In this document: positions 1-11,908 of the stretch, piece after piece
Layout: each line of letters begins with the position of its first letter
How positions within the stretch are numbered: the stretch's first letter is position 1
Source: Scalesia atractyloides
Lineage: Eukaryota; Streptophyta; Magnoliopsida; Asterales; Asteraceae
Assembly (NCBI GenBank): GCA_947069175.1
Contig: CAMTDV010000019.1
Coordinates: 73,531,358-73,595,357 of the forward strand
Reading direction: 5' to 3'
Length of the DNA stretch: 64,000 nt
The notes under the pieces: generated by a model
Databases searched by the model: none
Seen by the model: only the letters and a program-made list of their open reading frames with translations
Told to the model about the DNA's origin: nothing
Made by a program: the position numbers and the translations under genes

Positions 1-550
1 TTCAACTCGTCTCCCACGAGGAACTGATGGGCCTAATGAATAATTTGCACACAACTTGACAATATGTAATACATCACAACAAACAATATTTACATTCTAA
101 GTTTAGATCATATAATGGTATAGCACGAGTTTGAATAAGCGAATTAATTTAAGCGACACATGATACACCCCAAAACATGAATAAAAAGGGGAATTTGTAA
201 GAATTCACTCACAGTGGTTGCGTTTCTTGGATTGATGATGAATGCGCACGAATTTGGATTTAACCACGATAGAAAATAACCTAAATAATAACATAATGGT
301 TCGGTAAATAAATGGATTTTATTTGAGATTAATAATTTTAATTCATAACCTTAATAGGATTTCTAGATTTATTTTTGTGAGTTTAAGGACATTTTCTAAC
401 TTTAAAAATATTATTTTTAAGTATTTTTAAATAATTTTCTGATTAAATGAATAAATAAAAAAATAAAAATAAAAAAATGTTGACCGTTGACTTTGACCGT
501 TGACTTTGACTATTGACTTTGACCGTTGACCGGTCTGATTGTGTTTATTA

Positions 551-630
551 TGTGCGCTGAGTGAAGTTCGAACCCGGGACCTCTCGTATGCATGCACGCA
601 GCTCTACCAACTGAGCTACTTGTCTAACCC
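551..630 (-). other. tRNA-like module 1 in the old LTR
   Basis: On the minus strand there is a D-arm/box A (TAGCTCAGTTGGTAGAGC) followed by a T-arm/box B (GGGTTCGAAC) at tRNA spacing. The D stem GCTC/GAGC pairs. The T stem and acceptor stem no longer pair fully, so this is a tRNA-derived module and not a convincing functional tRNA gene. It matches module a of the intact LTRs. Confidence 0.7.
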
Positions 631-725
631 GAAATATTCTATGTTTTAATTATATATATATACTAATTAAATGTTAATTTATTTGGTTTATATTAAAAGG
701 ATTTAAACTGGTTGAACCGGTTGCA

Positions 726-796
726 GGGAAGCCGGATCGAACTCGGGTCCTTTGGTTTGTAAGCGCACAGCCCAACCAGTTGGGCTGTGTGTCTTA
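726..796 (-). other. tRNA-like module 2 in the old LTR
   Basis: Minus strand: a hairpin D-arm (CAGCCCAACTGGTTGGGCTG) is followed by box B-like CGAGTTCGATCC. It sits where modules b and c of the intact LTRs lie, but its D-arm sequence differs while the stem still pairs, which suggests the structure is kept. Confidence 0.6.
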
Positions 797-897
797 TCTG
801 TTTAACTTACGGTTTATATTAATCTTATAAACATACTGGGACCTGATCTGATTCAGTTTTAAAAAAAATGGTTTTAATTCGGAAAGTCGGTGCGTTT

Positions 898-967
898 GTA
901 AGGTTCGAACTCGTGACGTGCGCTGTGTGTTTGCACACAGTCCACCGCTGGACTGTGTGTCTAACCC
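898..967 (-). other. tRNA-like module 3 in the old LTR
   Basis: Minus strand: D-arm GTCCAGCGGTGGAC (4 bp stem, box A-like) inside the larger palindrome ACACAGTCCA...TGGACTGTGT, then box B-like CGAGTTCGAACCT. It has the same form as modules b-d of the intact LTRs. Confidence 0.65.
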
Positions 968-1551
968 GGTTTAATATCTTGTTTTAATTACACTTATACA
1001 CAACGTTTGACTTCGTCTTCTTCGTTCAAGACACAGACAAACGATATCCAACTGTTCTGGTTTAAATCGTTCGTCGATCATATAAGTGATTGAAATGTAA
1101 TGAATAAATAGAGTTACGGAATCGAATTGTACCGAACAGAACGCTTTTCTCAGAATTCCGGCAATGGTCGTCGGCTCTGATTTGTGAATTCCGTCTGATT
1201 GAATCAATTAACAGTTTTGATCGATGAGTTGTGAAATTGAGTTACTAAACAAGGATTATCAGAGGGTTTAGATGTTTGTACCGATTCACAGCGTGATTTC
1301 GGAAATTTCCAGAGATTTTCCTGCGAGTGCAGATTATCCGGCAACGTCGTCTGGGACCGATTCTGGTTGAAGGATTGAAGTTTGTATAAGTCTAACAATG
1401 GATTGAAAACGAACGAGTTGAGAAATTTACCGATTTGATGTAAGTCTCGGTTTTCCGGCGAATGTCCGGCAATACAGAATATCTCCGGCGAGTGTAATTG
1501 CTTCGAGAAATTGTGTGATTTTGAGCGAAAAGATTACCAGAGACTTGGGTG

Positions 1552-1562
1552 TGTATTTATAG
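1552..1562 (-). promoter_or_regulatory. TATA box of the old LTR
   Basis: CTATAAATAC on the minus strand, in the position of the TATA boxes of the two intact LTRs. Transcription leftwards would place modules 1-3 in the transcribed leader (R-U5) and module 4 in U3. Confidence 0.55.
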
Positions 1563-2078
1563 GGAAGAATCAGGATGAATTGAGTCCGAATTTGGTCTTG
1601 ATTCATGGTCAAGGTTTTCTCCGGCGGTTATGACTGAGATCGCGGGATTAGACATCGGTTATAAACCGATGTCGAGGTTAATACACGCGTTCAGTCAACG
1701 GAAACCGTCGATAATTGGAAATTTCAGAATTTCCGGCGAGTGCGGATTGGGCGTCGCTGATGGTGAGATTCGAATTTAGTTGTTATGATTATAAATGTTA
1801 TTTTGTTTTAATGTGAATACAAATATCATGGCGAGTGATTGTTGGATGTGCTGTTTTGACGAAAAGATTACCGGACTGGGTGTATTGGAAAATCGGATGA
1901 AGTCCAATTTTCTTTTTATTTAATTTTCTTTATACTTCATTATAATTATACGTTTTAAAATTCTAAAGGCGCGAAATCGAATCGTGTAATTCGGCGACTG
2001 CGGATTGGGCCGCTGATGACTGAATTCGATTTCGAGTTTTATTATAAATGTTATTTGTTTTAATAGATATCACAAATG

Positions 2079-2150
2079 AGTCAAGTGGCGGAGTGGTTGG
2101 GTGTTGCTTGTTTCTTCCGGCTGACCCGGGTTCGAAACCCGGCAGCCTCT
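2079..2150 (+). other. tRNA-like module 4 (opposite strand) in the old LTR
   Basis: Plus strand: box A-like AGTGGCGGAGTGGTTGGG, then a perfect T-arm CCGGGTTCGAAACCCGG (5 bp stem, 7 nt loop). Its orientation is opposite to modules 1-3, as for module e of the intact LTRs. Confidence 0.65.
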
Positions 2151-2332
2151 TTTCTTTTTTATTTAATTTATTTTTACTTTTTAATAATTATAGTTTTTAA
2201 ATTCTAAAATGTTTATTAATTATGTTTGTTTAAAATTAATATTGATCATAAATACGCAACGAAATTTTATAACTGATTATTCGATTAATAAACGAAGCGG
2301 GTTTGGAAACCCGTTTTTCGACGGATGTTACA

Positions 2333-5300
2333 AATGAAGGCTTTACGCACTAATTATAACGTTTCACACAAGTTTGGAAGTCCAGTAACTATTCCTGACA
2401 AACTGCAGAAACTTGCTAATTCTCGTATTTTGAATACGGACCCTATATATAAAATTAAATATGTATATTCAATAAAATATTGTGTTTTATTGATAAGGAT
2501 GCAAGAATGTCCATCGTTGCGAAATTTCGATCGTTTTTTTGTCGTTTTAAGCGTTTTACGCATTTTAGAGAAATGCGTGACCGTACAACTGAACGAACTG
2601 ACATCCGGGATATTTCCAGACATAATCCAAGTCACATATGCCTTAACACCTTTATTGAGCCTTGAAATCAAGTTAAAAGGGGTTACGGGTGACAAAACGC
2701 GACGAAAACAAGTCCGGGGGCAAAACTGCAAATAAGTGAAACTTAGGTTGCTGAGCTGGGTCCATACGGACCGTAAGGCTGGACCCTTGCGGTCCATAAG
2801 GCCTTCTGCAGATATGAAAATGCTGAATCATCATGTTTAAGCTCACAACTCGACACCTATCTTGTTCTTGCCACCTTTAACCTGGTTTTGACACCTCTAG
2901 GACACATGTAAACATCCTATGATGCCTCTAACACCTGTAAATCATCCACAAATCCTCCAAACATTATATATATGTGATGAACATATGGGTTTAAGTTTGC
3001 ATCTTTTCAATCCTTTCTCTAATAATCAATCCTGGAGGTTCTTGATCACTTAGGAGTTTCCCTCTGAGTTTATTCAGTTCATAGAATCATTTGTAAGTGT
3101 TCTTTTCATAGTTTGTTCTTTGGTTTAGATTTTCATAGCCAAAAGTCAAGTGTTTTCGATAAACGCTTTGACTTTCGATTAAAACTATTATGGTCCAGCC
3201 ATGGATCAATCCGAATGTGGCTAGGTGATCGTAAATAGGTAGGTGTAATCCCTCAAAAGGGCACCTCCTAATTACCACGTTTGCTAGATCAATTGATGAG
3301 TCAAAAATATATTTTTAAAGTCAACGGGTCAGATTTTAGAAATAATAAACTGAGTTTAAAGGGTTTCTAAAATATGTTTAAACACATAAACAACGTGGTA
3401 ATAAACATTAGAACTTGTGTAAACAAGTTCGGCTCGTCAATTTCAGTTTTAGGATCGATTCGCAACCAAAAGTCGCGAAGTTTGACTTCTGCGTTGACTT
3501 TCGATTACGAATCGGATTAGATTAGTATGCTACTGATTTAAGGTCTTGTTATGATCATATTATGATGTAGCATAACCCTCTGAGGTTATATTACATGATA
3601 ATTAATAGTTATCCGAGTTTTTTATGCAAGTTTCCGCAAATATGCCATACTTTGACTATTTCGCCATTTTATTTAAAAATAAGGTTTTAAAAGCCAACAA
3701 ACTTGCAAATGATTTAGTTACTGATATGATATCATGTTTAACATATTTTGATGTTACAAATCTAATCATAAATCAAGTTTTCGTAATATATCGTAAATAA
3801 AGCTTTAAAGCGACCGTAAAGCCTTTCGGCGCGTAGAACGGTTTTAAATATAAATGTTCGTACCAAACTTATTTCCTACTGATGTAATATCATAATTAGG
3901 ATATTTTTGGATACCAATTCAGTTTATAAGCTGAGTTTATGCACAAGTTCTTGTATTACGCTCTTAAATGACGATAACGCCCTTAGGGCACTTAAAATGG
4001 TTTTTAATCATGATTTCCATATGACTACTGATATGTTATACTAACTACATATTTTAATTATTAAAACCTGGTCATAACATCAGTTTTCACAAAATATCGC
4101 AAATATCGTCATTTAACGACTTTTACGCATTTTCGGCGCATAGTATGGTTTTAAACCATATTTACCAACCAAGACTTATTACCTACTGATTTTATAACTC
4201 ACTTATAGTATTTTTACAGTAAGTGCATAATATAAACTCAGAATCCCAAATAAGCTTTCGAAACTATGTGTGAAATTACCAAAATGCCCCTACGATGCAT
4301 CGTTTCGTCTTAAACTATAAAACACACATATGTTTGATATCCTACTGATACTATATCATAAATAAAGTATTTTCACAAAATAATTATGGTCGTGACATCA
4401 GATTATACGCAAGCTCCTTTTATACTTACTAAATGACCAAAACGCCCTTTTGAGGCATTGTTTGATTTTAAAACTATAACGGACATACAAGTTGATACCT
4501 ACTGATATTATAACTTTTTTAAAGTATATTGGCATATGGAACTCGTTCATGACTCATCCGGTTACCCGGTATCGCTTATATGCGCAGGTTAAGCTTGTGT
4601 AACTAGTTTACGTAATTTGACCAAAACGGATTTAACCTTATCATTTTTATCTCAAATTCCAGAATGTAAATAGTTTTCCCATATTATAAAATCTTAGTAC
4701 TTGTCGGGTTTAAACTACATTCTATTCTGATCATCGTTTAATCTAGCATATCGTACCGTATTGTTTTAACGTAAGTCTAACCGGTTCAAGTCTAAGACTT
4801 CATTAAGAACCGTTAGCATTCTAATATTGGTTAATAATTACCATCACTCCCAGACTAAACGCCTTCTGGTAAATTATACATGTGGTTATTTCTGATCTGC
4901 GGCTGAGTTCTGACTTTACAAGACTTAACTTCAGGTAAATACCCTTAACTTATTTTCCCTATACGGGCTTGGGATACGGTAAATTATTACCGCTTGGTCG
5001 GGTATGGGATCATGTTTTATCCAGTTGTGATAATTAACTAAAATCTTGCATAACTCGGTTTTGATCTGTTTTGTCTGAAACTAAAACATTGGGGGTGGAC
5101 TTAACCGTGTCCGGGATATCCTTGGCTCACTAAAGTGCTAGTGGCCGCGACAATATAGCATGGCGTGTAGACATACAATGTGTAACTGCCATCTGCTTTC
5201 TATGTGAAAGTTCAGAGTGGTGTGTCAGTCGATCAGGTCTCGATTTTGTATTGGGCCCCATATGTAAAAGCCTGACATGTAAATCTGTATACAAGGTTAT

Positions 5301-5730
5301 TTGTACTATCCCAAGTTATTTATGAAAATGTGCGAGTGCACCGAAACCATTTTCGAAAGGATTTTCAAAATAAGTCGGTTGAGTGTATTTACCAGTGTAA
5401 ACTAAGGTATTTTCAAAGATCAAGTTATAGGTACAAGTACGAAATAGGCCGGAAGTTGCGGGGCATATACAGAGGAGTTGCGACCTTAGGATTTGCCTAT
5501 AGAGTCTGTTATCATTTTATGTATATTTTCGATCCGCCTGTGGATCTTCGTTACAAACCATTGTTGTTATATTTTGAACTTTGAATATTTCGTTTGTAAT
5601 GATATTTTAATTCCAATACTTCGCTGTGCTATTCTGTGTTGTTTGGTTATGATGATATTAACATACGTCACAATATTCCCCACCGGACCTACCGGATTAC
5701 ACGTGGAAATCGGGGTTGTGGCATTTTAAT
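2333..5730. other. Unassigned repeat-like DNA
   Basis: No convincing coding sequence. Short frames at 2325-2797 overlap on both strands and look like chance. The part from about 4960 to 5730 (GTGTCCGGGATATCC and following) has the look of retrotransposon untranslated DNA, but I could not find its termini. It is bounded on the right by the foldback element at 5731. Confidence 0.4.
3525..4540. repeat. Degenerate tandem repeat, about 160 bp period
   Basis: The phrase TACTGAT followed by a TATxAT stretch recurs near 3530, 3718, 3888, 4024, 4183, 4341 and 4498, with spacings of about 140-190 bp. Between them a second phrase recurs: TTTCGGCGC(G/A)TAG or an equivalent GC-rich block, then GGTTTTAAA. 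Copies are strongly diverged. Confidence 0.6.
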
Positions 5731-6773
5731 AGAGTAAATTGCCATTGTAGTCCCTGAGGTTTGTCCAAATTTGCCATTTTAGTTCAAATAGTTTTTTTCC
5801 GCCTCTGGTCCCTGACTTTTCCCTTTTGTTGCCATTTTGATCACTTACCCTAACTCCGTCCAAAAACCTCATTTTTAACCAGGGGTATTTTGAGAATTTT
5901 TAATTTAAATCTTTTAACTTGCCATTTTGATCCATTCTTTTATTCCAATATATAATGACATTTCACCATTTTCTCTCTCTCTTATATCTCACACACACAC
6001 TCCCTCTCTCTCTCTCTCTAAAACCACCTCCACCAGTTACTCCTCCACCTCTAACAACGACAGCCATCACCACCTTCCAATCTTCCATGACAACCACCTT
6101 CACCCTCCACCAAATCCGTGAACCACAATGTAAATTAACATCAATTTTAACACACTTTAAAAAAACTACAATCAAACCCTAAATCTTATTTGAACCAAGA
6201 TCTGATGTAAAACCCATAATCTTATTTGATTTCATTTGATTCGATGCTTCAGTGTTCTATGATTGAACTCATATGGATGTCGATTATTGTTTAGGTTTAT
6301 GCTGAATGATGAGATGAAGTAGTGTTTGTTGATTGTTTGTGTGCTTTTAGGCTAATTGTGATTTGGTTATGATCGACTAGGGGAGATTTGAAGATGAAGA
6401 TGAGAACGGTGGTTGGTGAATCTTGTTTGAGGTGTTTGTTTATATGGTTTGCTGGGTTTTTATTTTGTGAGATGAACTGATGAAGATGAAATGAGACTTT
6501 GGATGATGATGATGGATGAACTGATGATGATGAACGAATGTCATTAATAATAATAATAATAAAAGAAAGGATCAAATTGGCAAGTTAAAAGATTTAAATT
6601 GAAAATCCTCAAAATACCCTTGGTTAAAAATGAGGTTTTTGGATGAAGTTAGGCAATCTGATCAAAATGACAACAAAAGGGAAAAGTCAGGGACCCAAAG
6701 ACGAAAAAAAAACTATTTGGACTAAAATGACAAATTTGGACAAACCTCAGGGACTAAAATGGCAATTTACTCT
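5731..6773. mobile_element. Foldback (MULE-like) element with ~205 bp terminal inverted repeats
   Basis: The left arm 5731-5938 (AGAGTAAATTGCCAT...) and right arm 6568-6773 (...ATGGCAATTTACTCT) are inverted copies of each other. A direct repeat TTTTAAT flanks it (5724-5730 and 6774-6780), the likely target site duplication; MULEs usually give 8-10 bp, so class is inferred from the long TIR. The core holds a CT-rich stretch (5980-6020) and GATGAT runs (6480-6560) that look like captured gene-leader DNA. No transposase is present. Confidence 0.8.
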
Positions 6774-8065
6774 TTTTAATAAGATTCAATAAAGATTCGA
6801 AGATACTTTTATTTTAAATTGAAATTATACGGCTCCACTCTTATTTCGTGAACTTCTGTGCATTTAGTTACTTATCGTATAGACACTGAGATTCATCGTA
6901 ATTCGGGTTCATATTTAGGTATAAATATCACCTTTTTTCTCCTTTCAAACAAATTGAAATGATTGAAGTTTTTCTAATTGGAATCGTGTTAAGTCTAAAT
7001 TCTGTTACTTTGGCTAGATTGTTTGTAACTACATATTTACAATGCAGGTGTGACAATTACTTTGAGTTTTGATTAATTAACGTCTCTTTTTTATTGATCT
7101 CCTTCTTTCTTTAATATCTTGAAGGTTATTGTTCTAGTTCCAGTTAGTATTACAATCTAATTCGATCGAAGAATTTCTAAATCATGCCCCATAGGACTTG
7201 AACCTACGACATTGGGTTTTTGAGAATTTATGTCTTGTTTTCCACATCGTTGTTACCTCTACTAAAATCTAGAATTTTGATTTTCATTTCATCTTTTTGG
7301 TCTCATTGAACATATACTAATAGTAAAATACTTCTATCTATATGAAATATGGAATCTAACCCCAAGGAATACTAATTAAGTCTTTGGAGAGATTATTGTG
7401 CAAGTAAAGGACATTTTTTACTATATTTAACAAAAAGCAAATCTTATTTACTAAATCATTGTACATTTTAATATATATTATCATATGTATTACAACAAAA
7501 CGAAGGAGATGTTTCGAGAGATCTAAAAATAAATGTTTTCGTGGCCACGGTACTAAGTACTCTATAGTTAGGTGCTTTGGCAAGTTTATTGATAGAGATT
7601 AATCATTTTCCCGGATGCATTGACACTCACATTTTTGTAGTTATGGACATTAGTTGGAGTCACCAACTCTCCTAGGATTCCATTATCGGGGATCCTAGTG
7701 GAAGATGATTAAGTTGGACCTTACGAACAACTTGTTGCACTATTTCCCTTCAACCATTTGAGAAAAATACAGTAAAAGGAAGTAAAAAATTTGTAGGAAG
7801 TACGAGATTAACCCAATGACGCCTATGGCATCCAGGCTTCATGGACCGGCCATAGAACCTTATTCAGTAAGTGGAAGACGTTGGATGTCCACTCTTAGGA
7901 TGGGCTGTAAAGGGTCGGAGAAGGGCAAGCACTCAAACTTAAAACCAACATTATTAAGGCTAAAGAGTCGACATAAAGGGGATGGGCTCTCTGTTCATGG
8001 TTCTCCTGTAGTTGGATCCTAGGGAACCACGAGAATCCTTAGTTAAATTAGAATGCTATTCTAAC
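6774..8065. other. Intergenic DNA, no gene recognised
   Basis: AT-rich. At 7187-7210 the minus strand reads like a tRNA T-arm plus 3' acceptor (GTAGGTTCAAGTCCTATGGG), a possible tRNA-derived relic with no D-arm. A 68-codon frame at 7816-8022 has no recognisable domain. Confidence 0.4.
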
Positions 8066-8787
8066 TAGGGCTGTAAACAAACCGAATGAACATGAAAAAG
8101 GAGTTGTTCGTGTTTGTTTATTAAGGAATGAATATGTTCATGAACGGTTCAAGAATACCCGACGAGATTTTGTGTTCGTGTCATTCATTAAGGCAATGAA
8201 CATGTTCATAGACTGTTCATGAACACTTACCGAGTGCAAATGAATGTAAAGGAACACAAACAAATGTTCAGGAACATAAATGAACACAAATGATGTTATA
8301 TATATTTTTTAAAATAAGATCTGTCTTTTTCACCAGAAAGCTTACGAAGAATCCACCAAAAATAAACTAACATAACTATCTAAACATAGCTGGCATAGTT
8401 ATCATAAGCATACTTAACACAGAAATTAATAAGTTTGTGAAGCTTTAACACAAACTGAAATTGAAATGGTCAAATGATTGATGTTTGCGGAGGTGGATAG
8501 TATAACTATGGTTTCAAATTTTTAAAAACTAAAGTCAATAAAATAGAAATATAACATAAAAATCCTTTAAATGAACAAAAGAAAATGAATATAAATAAGC
8601 AAACATAAATGAACACATTACTGAGCGTTCACGAACAAAAACGAATGAATGCGGGATGTTTGTTTAACTTATTGAACAAAATTTCTTGTTCGTGTTTGTT
8701 AAATTATTAATTGAACGAACATAAATGAACTTCCCACTAAACACTTCACGAACTGTTCGTTGAACGTTTGGTTCATTTACAACTCTA
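8066..8787. mobile_element. hAT-like non-autonomous element
   Basis: The left end AGGGCTGTAAACAAACCGAA and the right end TTTGGTTCATTTACAACTCT are imperfect inverted repeats of the common plant hAT-type terminus. The interior is full of GTTCATGAAC/TGAACA words, typical of these MITE-like elements. No clear target site duplication was found. Confidence 0.55.
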
Positions 8788-9529
8788 ATTCCAATTGTTG
8801 TTTTCGGGAGGGGGGGGGGTTTATTGTCATCAGTTGGGGGACTAGAGAGGCGGTGGTTTACCCTGTGATGGATGTCAGTGGTTCGAGACCGCGATCTCCA
8901 ACTCATGAACTTAGCCCTTACAAAGCTATTTAACATCACCTAATTTTTTTTCGAATCAACGGTTTGATATATGATTTATCATTCATGGATGTTGATAAGA
9001 TCCATCCATTTAGCAACACCATAAAATGGCATAGCCTTAAAATCAAGGGCTAGGTTCAAACGAGGAAAAGCTTATGGTGGATACTTAGGAACCCAAAGAC
9101 AAGGAAGGGTGTATTAAGCGGCGAAATGCTCCGGGGAGTTGAAAGTAAGCATGGATCTGGAGATTCCCGAATAGTGAACCTTTCAAAGTGTTGTTTTCCA
9201 TGGCCATGGATAGCTGATTACAATGATGCATTTAAATACTTGCAACACTATTTAAGCTATTACAACAACACATCTAACTTCAGAGTGTATCAACAACTTG
9301 TATCATTCCGCCTAATGTATCAACAACTTGTGTGTTACAGTTGTGCATTAAATACATTACAACAATGAACTCTCAAAATTAAAACAAACACAGCTACCCC
9401 TCCCTAAATTATACATATCATAGATGTATCTTTCATATGCTAATAAAGATTGTGAAAAGGATATTTTGGTTCTGACTCGTGTACGTGTACAAGCTTTAGT
9501 ACGAAGGTGCAATTGGGTCTGTGTAATTA
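8788..9529. other. Intergenic DNA with a possible SINE fragment
   Basis: Around 8850-8920 a GCGGTGGTTTACCC... stretch is followed by box B-like GGTTCGAGACC, which could be a tRNA-derived SINE fragment; weak. The rest shows nothing recognisable. The AATTA at 9525-9529 is the left target site duplication of the next element. Confidence 0.35.
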
Positions 9530-10622
9530 TGTCACACCCCAACCCGCAGCGGATAAGGTGATCGGGGCATGATTGGGTTATCATCAAAGCTCATGACATT
9601 TATTAAATGTTTCATATTCATTAATACAAATTAAATGAAAGTTTACAATAGTGATACAACATGATCTAACTAACAATCTAACTCCTTTGTTCTCTTCTAA
9701 GGCATATCCTATGTTATCCTTGCTTCAACCTGTTCACCTGTATCATGTGTAAAAAGGTTTTTGGATCAACATAATGTTGGCGAGTGAATCCTATGGAAAA
9801 CATTTGAACAATTTATTTAAATTGATTATGAAATATGTGCACAACCAAACATGAATAAAATTAGATGTAACTTGATCAATAATCATAAGATGTTAAATGA
9901 AAACGCTCATGAACAATAATGGAACAATTAAAGGCACGCGATGCTCAACTCGTCTCTCACGAGGAACTGAGGGGCCTGATGAATGAATTGCATAAACATG
10001 ATAATTATGAATAACACAACTACAAACAATATAAACTCAATGAAAACACACATGAACAATAATGAATTTGAGTTGAAGCACGCGATGTTCTACTCGTTTC
10101 CCACGAGGAACTGATGGGCTTAATGTATGAGTTTCATGTAATTTGACAAACGGAATATAAATAAATCACAACAATAAATCAATCTAAGATTAAGTCATGA
10201 TGTGGTATGGCACAAGTTTAAATAAATAAATTAATTAATTCATAACACATGACACACCCCAAAACGTGTAATTTAAAAAGGGGAATTGTAAGATTCACTC
10301 ACAGTGGGTGCGTTCGGTTGATGATGATGAATGCACGCGAAGTGGTTTTAACCACGAGTGAGATTTAACCTAGATAAATCGCATTATGGTTTGGTGAGTA
10401 AACGGATTTTATTAAACTATTTTAGTAGGATTGTTGGGTGTATTTTTGTGAGTTTGAAGCTATTTTCTAATCTTAAAAATGTTATTTTTAAGTATTTATA
10501 ATTGATTTTTAATTAAAATAATTAAATAAAAATAATAAAAATATTTATTTTTTTTTTCTGCTACAGTTGACCTTGACCAGTTGACTTTGACTGGTCGTTG
10601 ACCGGTTTGCGGAATATTGTTG

Positions 10623-10697
10623 TGCGCTCGGTGAGGCTCGAACCCGAGACCTCCCGTACGCGTGCACGCAGCTCTACCAACTGAGCTACGTGTCTAA
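10623..10697 (-). other. tRNA-like module a (left LTR)
   Basis: Minus strand: TAGCTCAGTTGGTAGAGC (D-arm, box A) then TCTCGGGTTCGAGCCTC (box B). This is the most canonical D-arm of the set. The anticodon region is a GC palindrome (GCGTGCACGC) and gives no clean anticodon loop. The acceptor ends do not pair well. Confidence 0.75.
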
Positions 10698-10793
10698 CCC
10701 GTTATATATCCGATTTTAATTTCATATATACATTAATTAGAATTAATAGAAAATCATTTATTTTAAAAACAGTTTAAGGCGAAACGGTCATGC

Positions 10794-10866
10794 ACACCAC
10801 AGGTCTCGAACCCGGGACCTGTGGGTTAATCTAACACACAGTCCACCGCTGGACTGTGTGTTCAAC
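10794..10866 (-). other. tRNA-like module b (left LTR)
   Basis: Minus strand: palindromic D-arm GTCCAGCGGTGGAC, a short spacer, then ACAGGTC-CCGGGTTCGA-GACCTGT, a 7 bp stem around box B. Right-LTR copy at about 17510-17581 lacks one G. Confidence 0.72.
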
Positions 10867-10961
10867 ATGTTATAATATCCGGTTTTTATTATACTTAAAT
10901 ACAAAATAGATATTTCCTTTTCTGCCTTATTTAAAAGAAAAGATAATTGTCCGAGTCGGTG

Positions 10962-11034
10962 CTGAGGACCGGACTCGAACTCGTGACCTGTGATATAAAC
11001 AAACACACAGTCCACCGCTGGACTGTGTGTATAA
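10962..11034 (-). other. tRNA-like module c (left LTR)
   Basis: Minus strand: the same D-arm GTCCAGCGGTGGAC in the longer palindrome ACACAGTCCA...TGGACTGTGT, then ACGAGTTCGAGTCCGG (box B). Confidence 0.72.
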
Positions 11035-11121
11035 CTTGGTTATTATTCCGGTTATTAATATACTTAACATATAACTAAGGCGACTCCGGTTCAGTATTAA
11101 AAAAAATAGATTTTATTAAGG

Positions 11122-11210
11122 CAGCGTGTGAGACGGGAATCGAACTCGAGACCTTTGCATAATTAACGTCTTATGTGCACACAGTCCACCGCTGGACTGT
11201 GTGTCTAACC
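11122..11210 (-). other. tRNA-like module d (left LTR)
   Basis: Minus strand: the same D-arm, a longer middle part (about 35 nt), then CTCGAGTTCGATTCCCGT (box B). It lies some 440 bp after the TATA box, inside the transcribed leader. Confidence 0.72.
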
Positions 11211-11647
11211 CGATTATAATCATGATTTATAATATACTTATATGATATGGAAGTGCGTCGTCTTCTTCGACAAAGTTGAACCAGAAATCGGGTCTGACTG
11301 GTTCGAGTTTTTATTCAAGTTTCAATAGTGTTTTAGGTTAATTACTGGTGAGATAGAAGTGAAAAGGAAAAGAAACTGAGCGGAGAATATACCGACTGAA
11401 CTCTCTGTTTTCCGGCAGAAACTCCGGCGACTGAATTCAACTCCGGCGACGTGTTCCTTGTACCAGCTAGTCTCCGAAAAGTTTGGAAAAGGTAAGGGTA
11501 TCACCGGTATAAGCTTCAGAGGTTCAGAAAAGCTCGGCAATGGGGAAACCGGTTTTCCGGCGACGAACAGGCTTATTCCGGCGAGAGAAATTACGCCGTG
11601 AAAAGATGTGATTTTTAGCGAAAAAGTTTGCAGACGATTGTGGTTGA

Positions 11648-11655
11648 ATTTATAG
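11648..11655 (-). promoter_or_regulatory. TATA box of the left LTR
   Basis: CTATAAATT on the minus strand, conserved in the old LTR (1552-1562) and the right LTR (18363-18371). Transcription would start about 30 bp further left and include modules d-a. Confidence 0.6.
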
Positions 11656-11908
11656 GGAATAATCGAAATGTATTTGGTCTGATTTTGAACTGTATTCATC
11701 AATTTAAGTTTTCCGGCGGTTTTGAAAAGTGTCGCGGACTTCAAACATCGGTTATAACCGACATCTGATTAAAGGTTTACGTTATAACTTAAATCGTAGT
11801 TAAGGCTCGCGGATTTTCCGGGATTCCGACGACTGAATCGTTGGGCGCCGATTTTTGAATTTGTAAAGTCACTTTATGAACTAAATTATTTCATTATTTA
11901 TCAAACAA

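Larger units (their letters stand above)
1..2332 (-). mobile_element. Diverged LTR (solo LTR or 5' LTR) of the tRNA-module retrotransposon family
   Basis: The segment runs from the window edge to an end reading GACGGATGTTACA at 2332. It is clearly related along its length to the two LTRs at 9530-12175 and 16246-18892: same CTCGT...ACGAGGAACTGA block at the left, same tRNA-like modules in the same order, same TATA context, same terminus. It is much more diverged and one module differs. No polypurine tract follows the LTR end at 2333, so it is either a solo LTR or the 5' LTR of a minus-strand element whose body lies left of the window. Short reading frames inside it are not supported as genes. 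Confidence 0.85.

Noticed and set aside
551..967. Genuine tRNA genes
   Set aside because: Box A and B are good, but acceptor stems do not pair and no clean anticodon arm can be drawn; the modules repeat inside LTRs.
2325..2797. 136- and 147-codon frames on opposite strands
   Set aside because: They cover the same bases, the plus one starts inside the LTR terminus, and neither shows a known domain.
5927..6182. Overlapping frames in the first foldback element
   Set aside because: Low-complexity CT/CCACC translation on three frames; no codon bias or domain.
7187..7210. Organellar tRNA fragment
   Set aside because: Only a T-arm-like word remains, too short to assign.
7816..8022. 68-codon plus-strand frame
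   Set aside because: No domain, no promoter signals, surrounded by transposon DNA.
10788..11015. 75-codon minus-strand frame (also at 17479-17730)
   Set aside because: It runs through modules b and c of the LTR and has no domain.
11322..11744. 140-codon minus-strand frame (also at 18038-18418)
   Set aside because: It lies across the TATA/leader part of the LTR, begins before the TATA box and shows no domain; its repeat in the other LTR is just the LTR copy.
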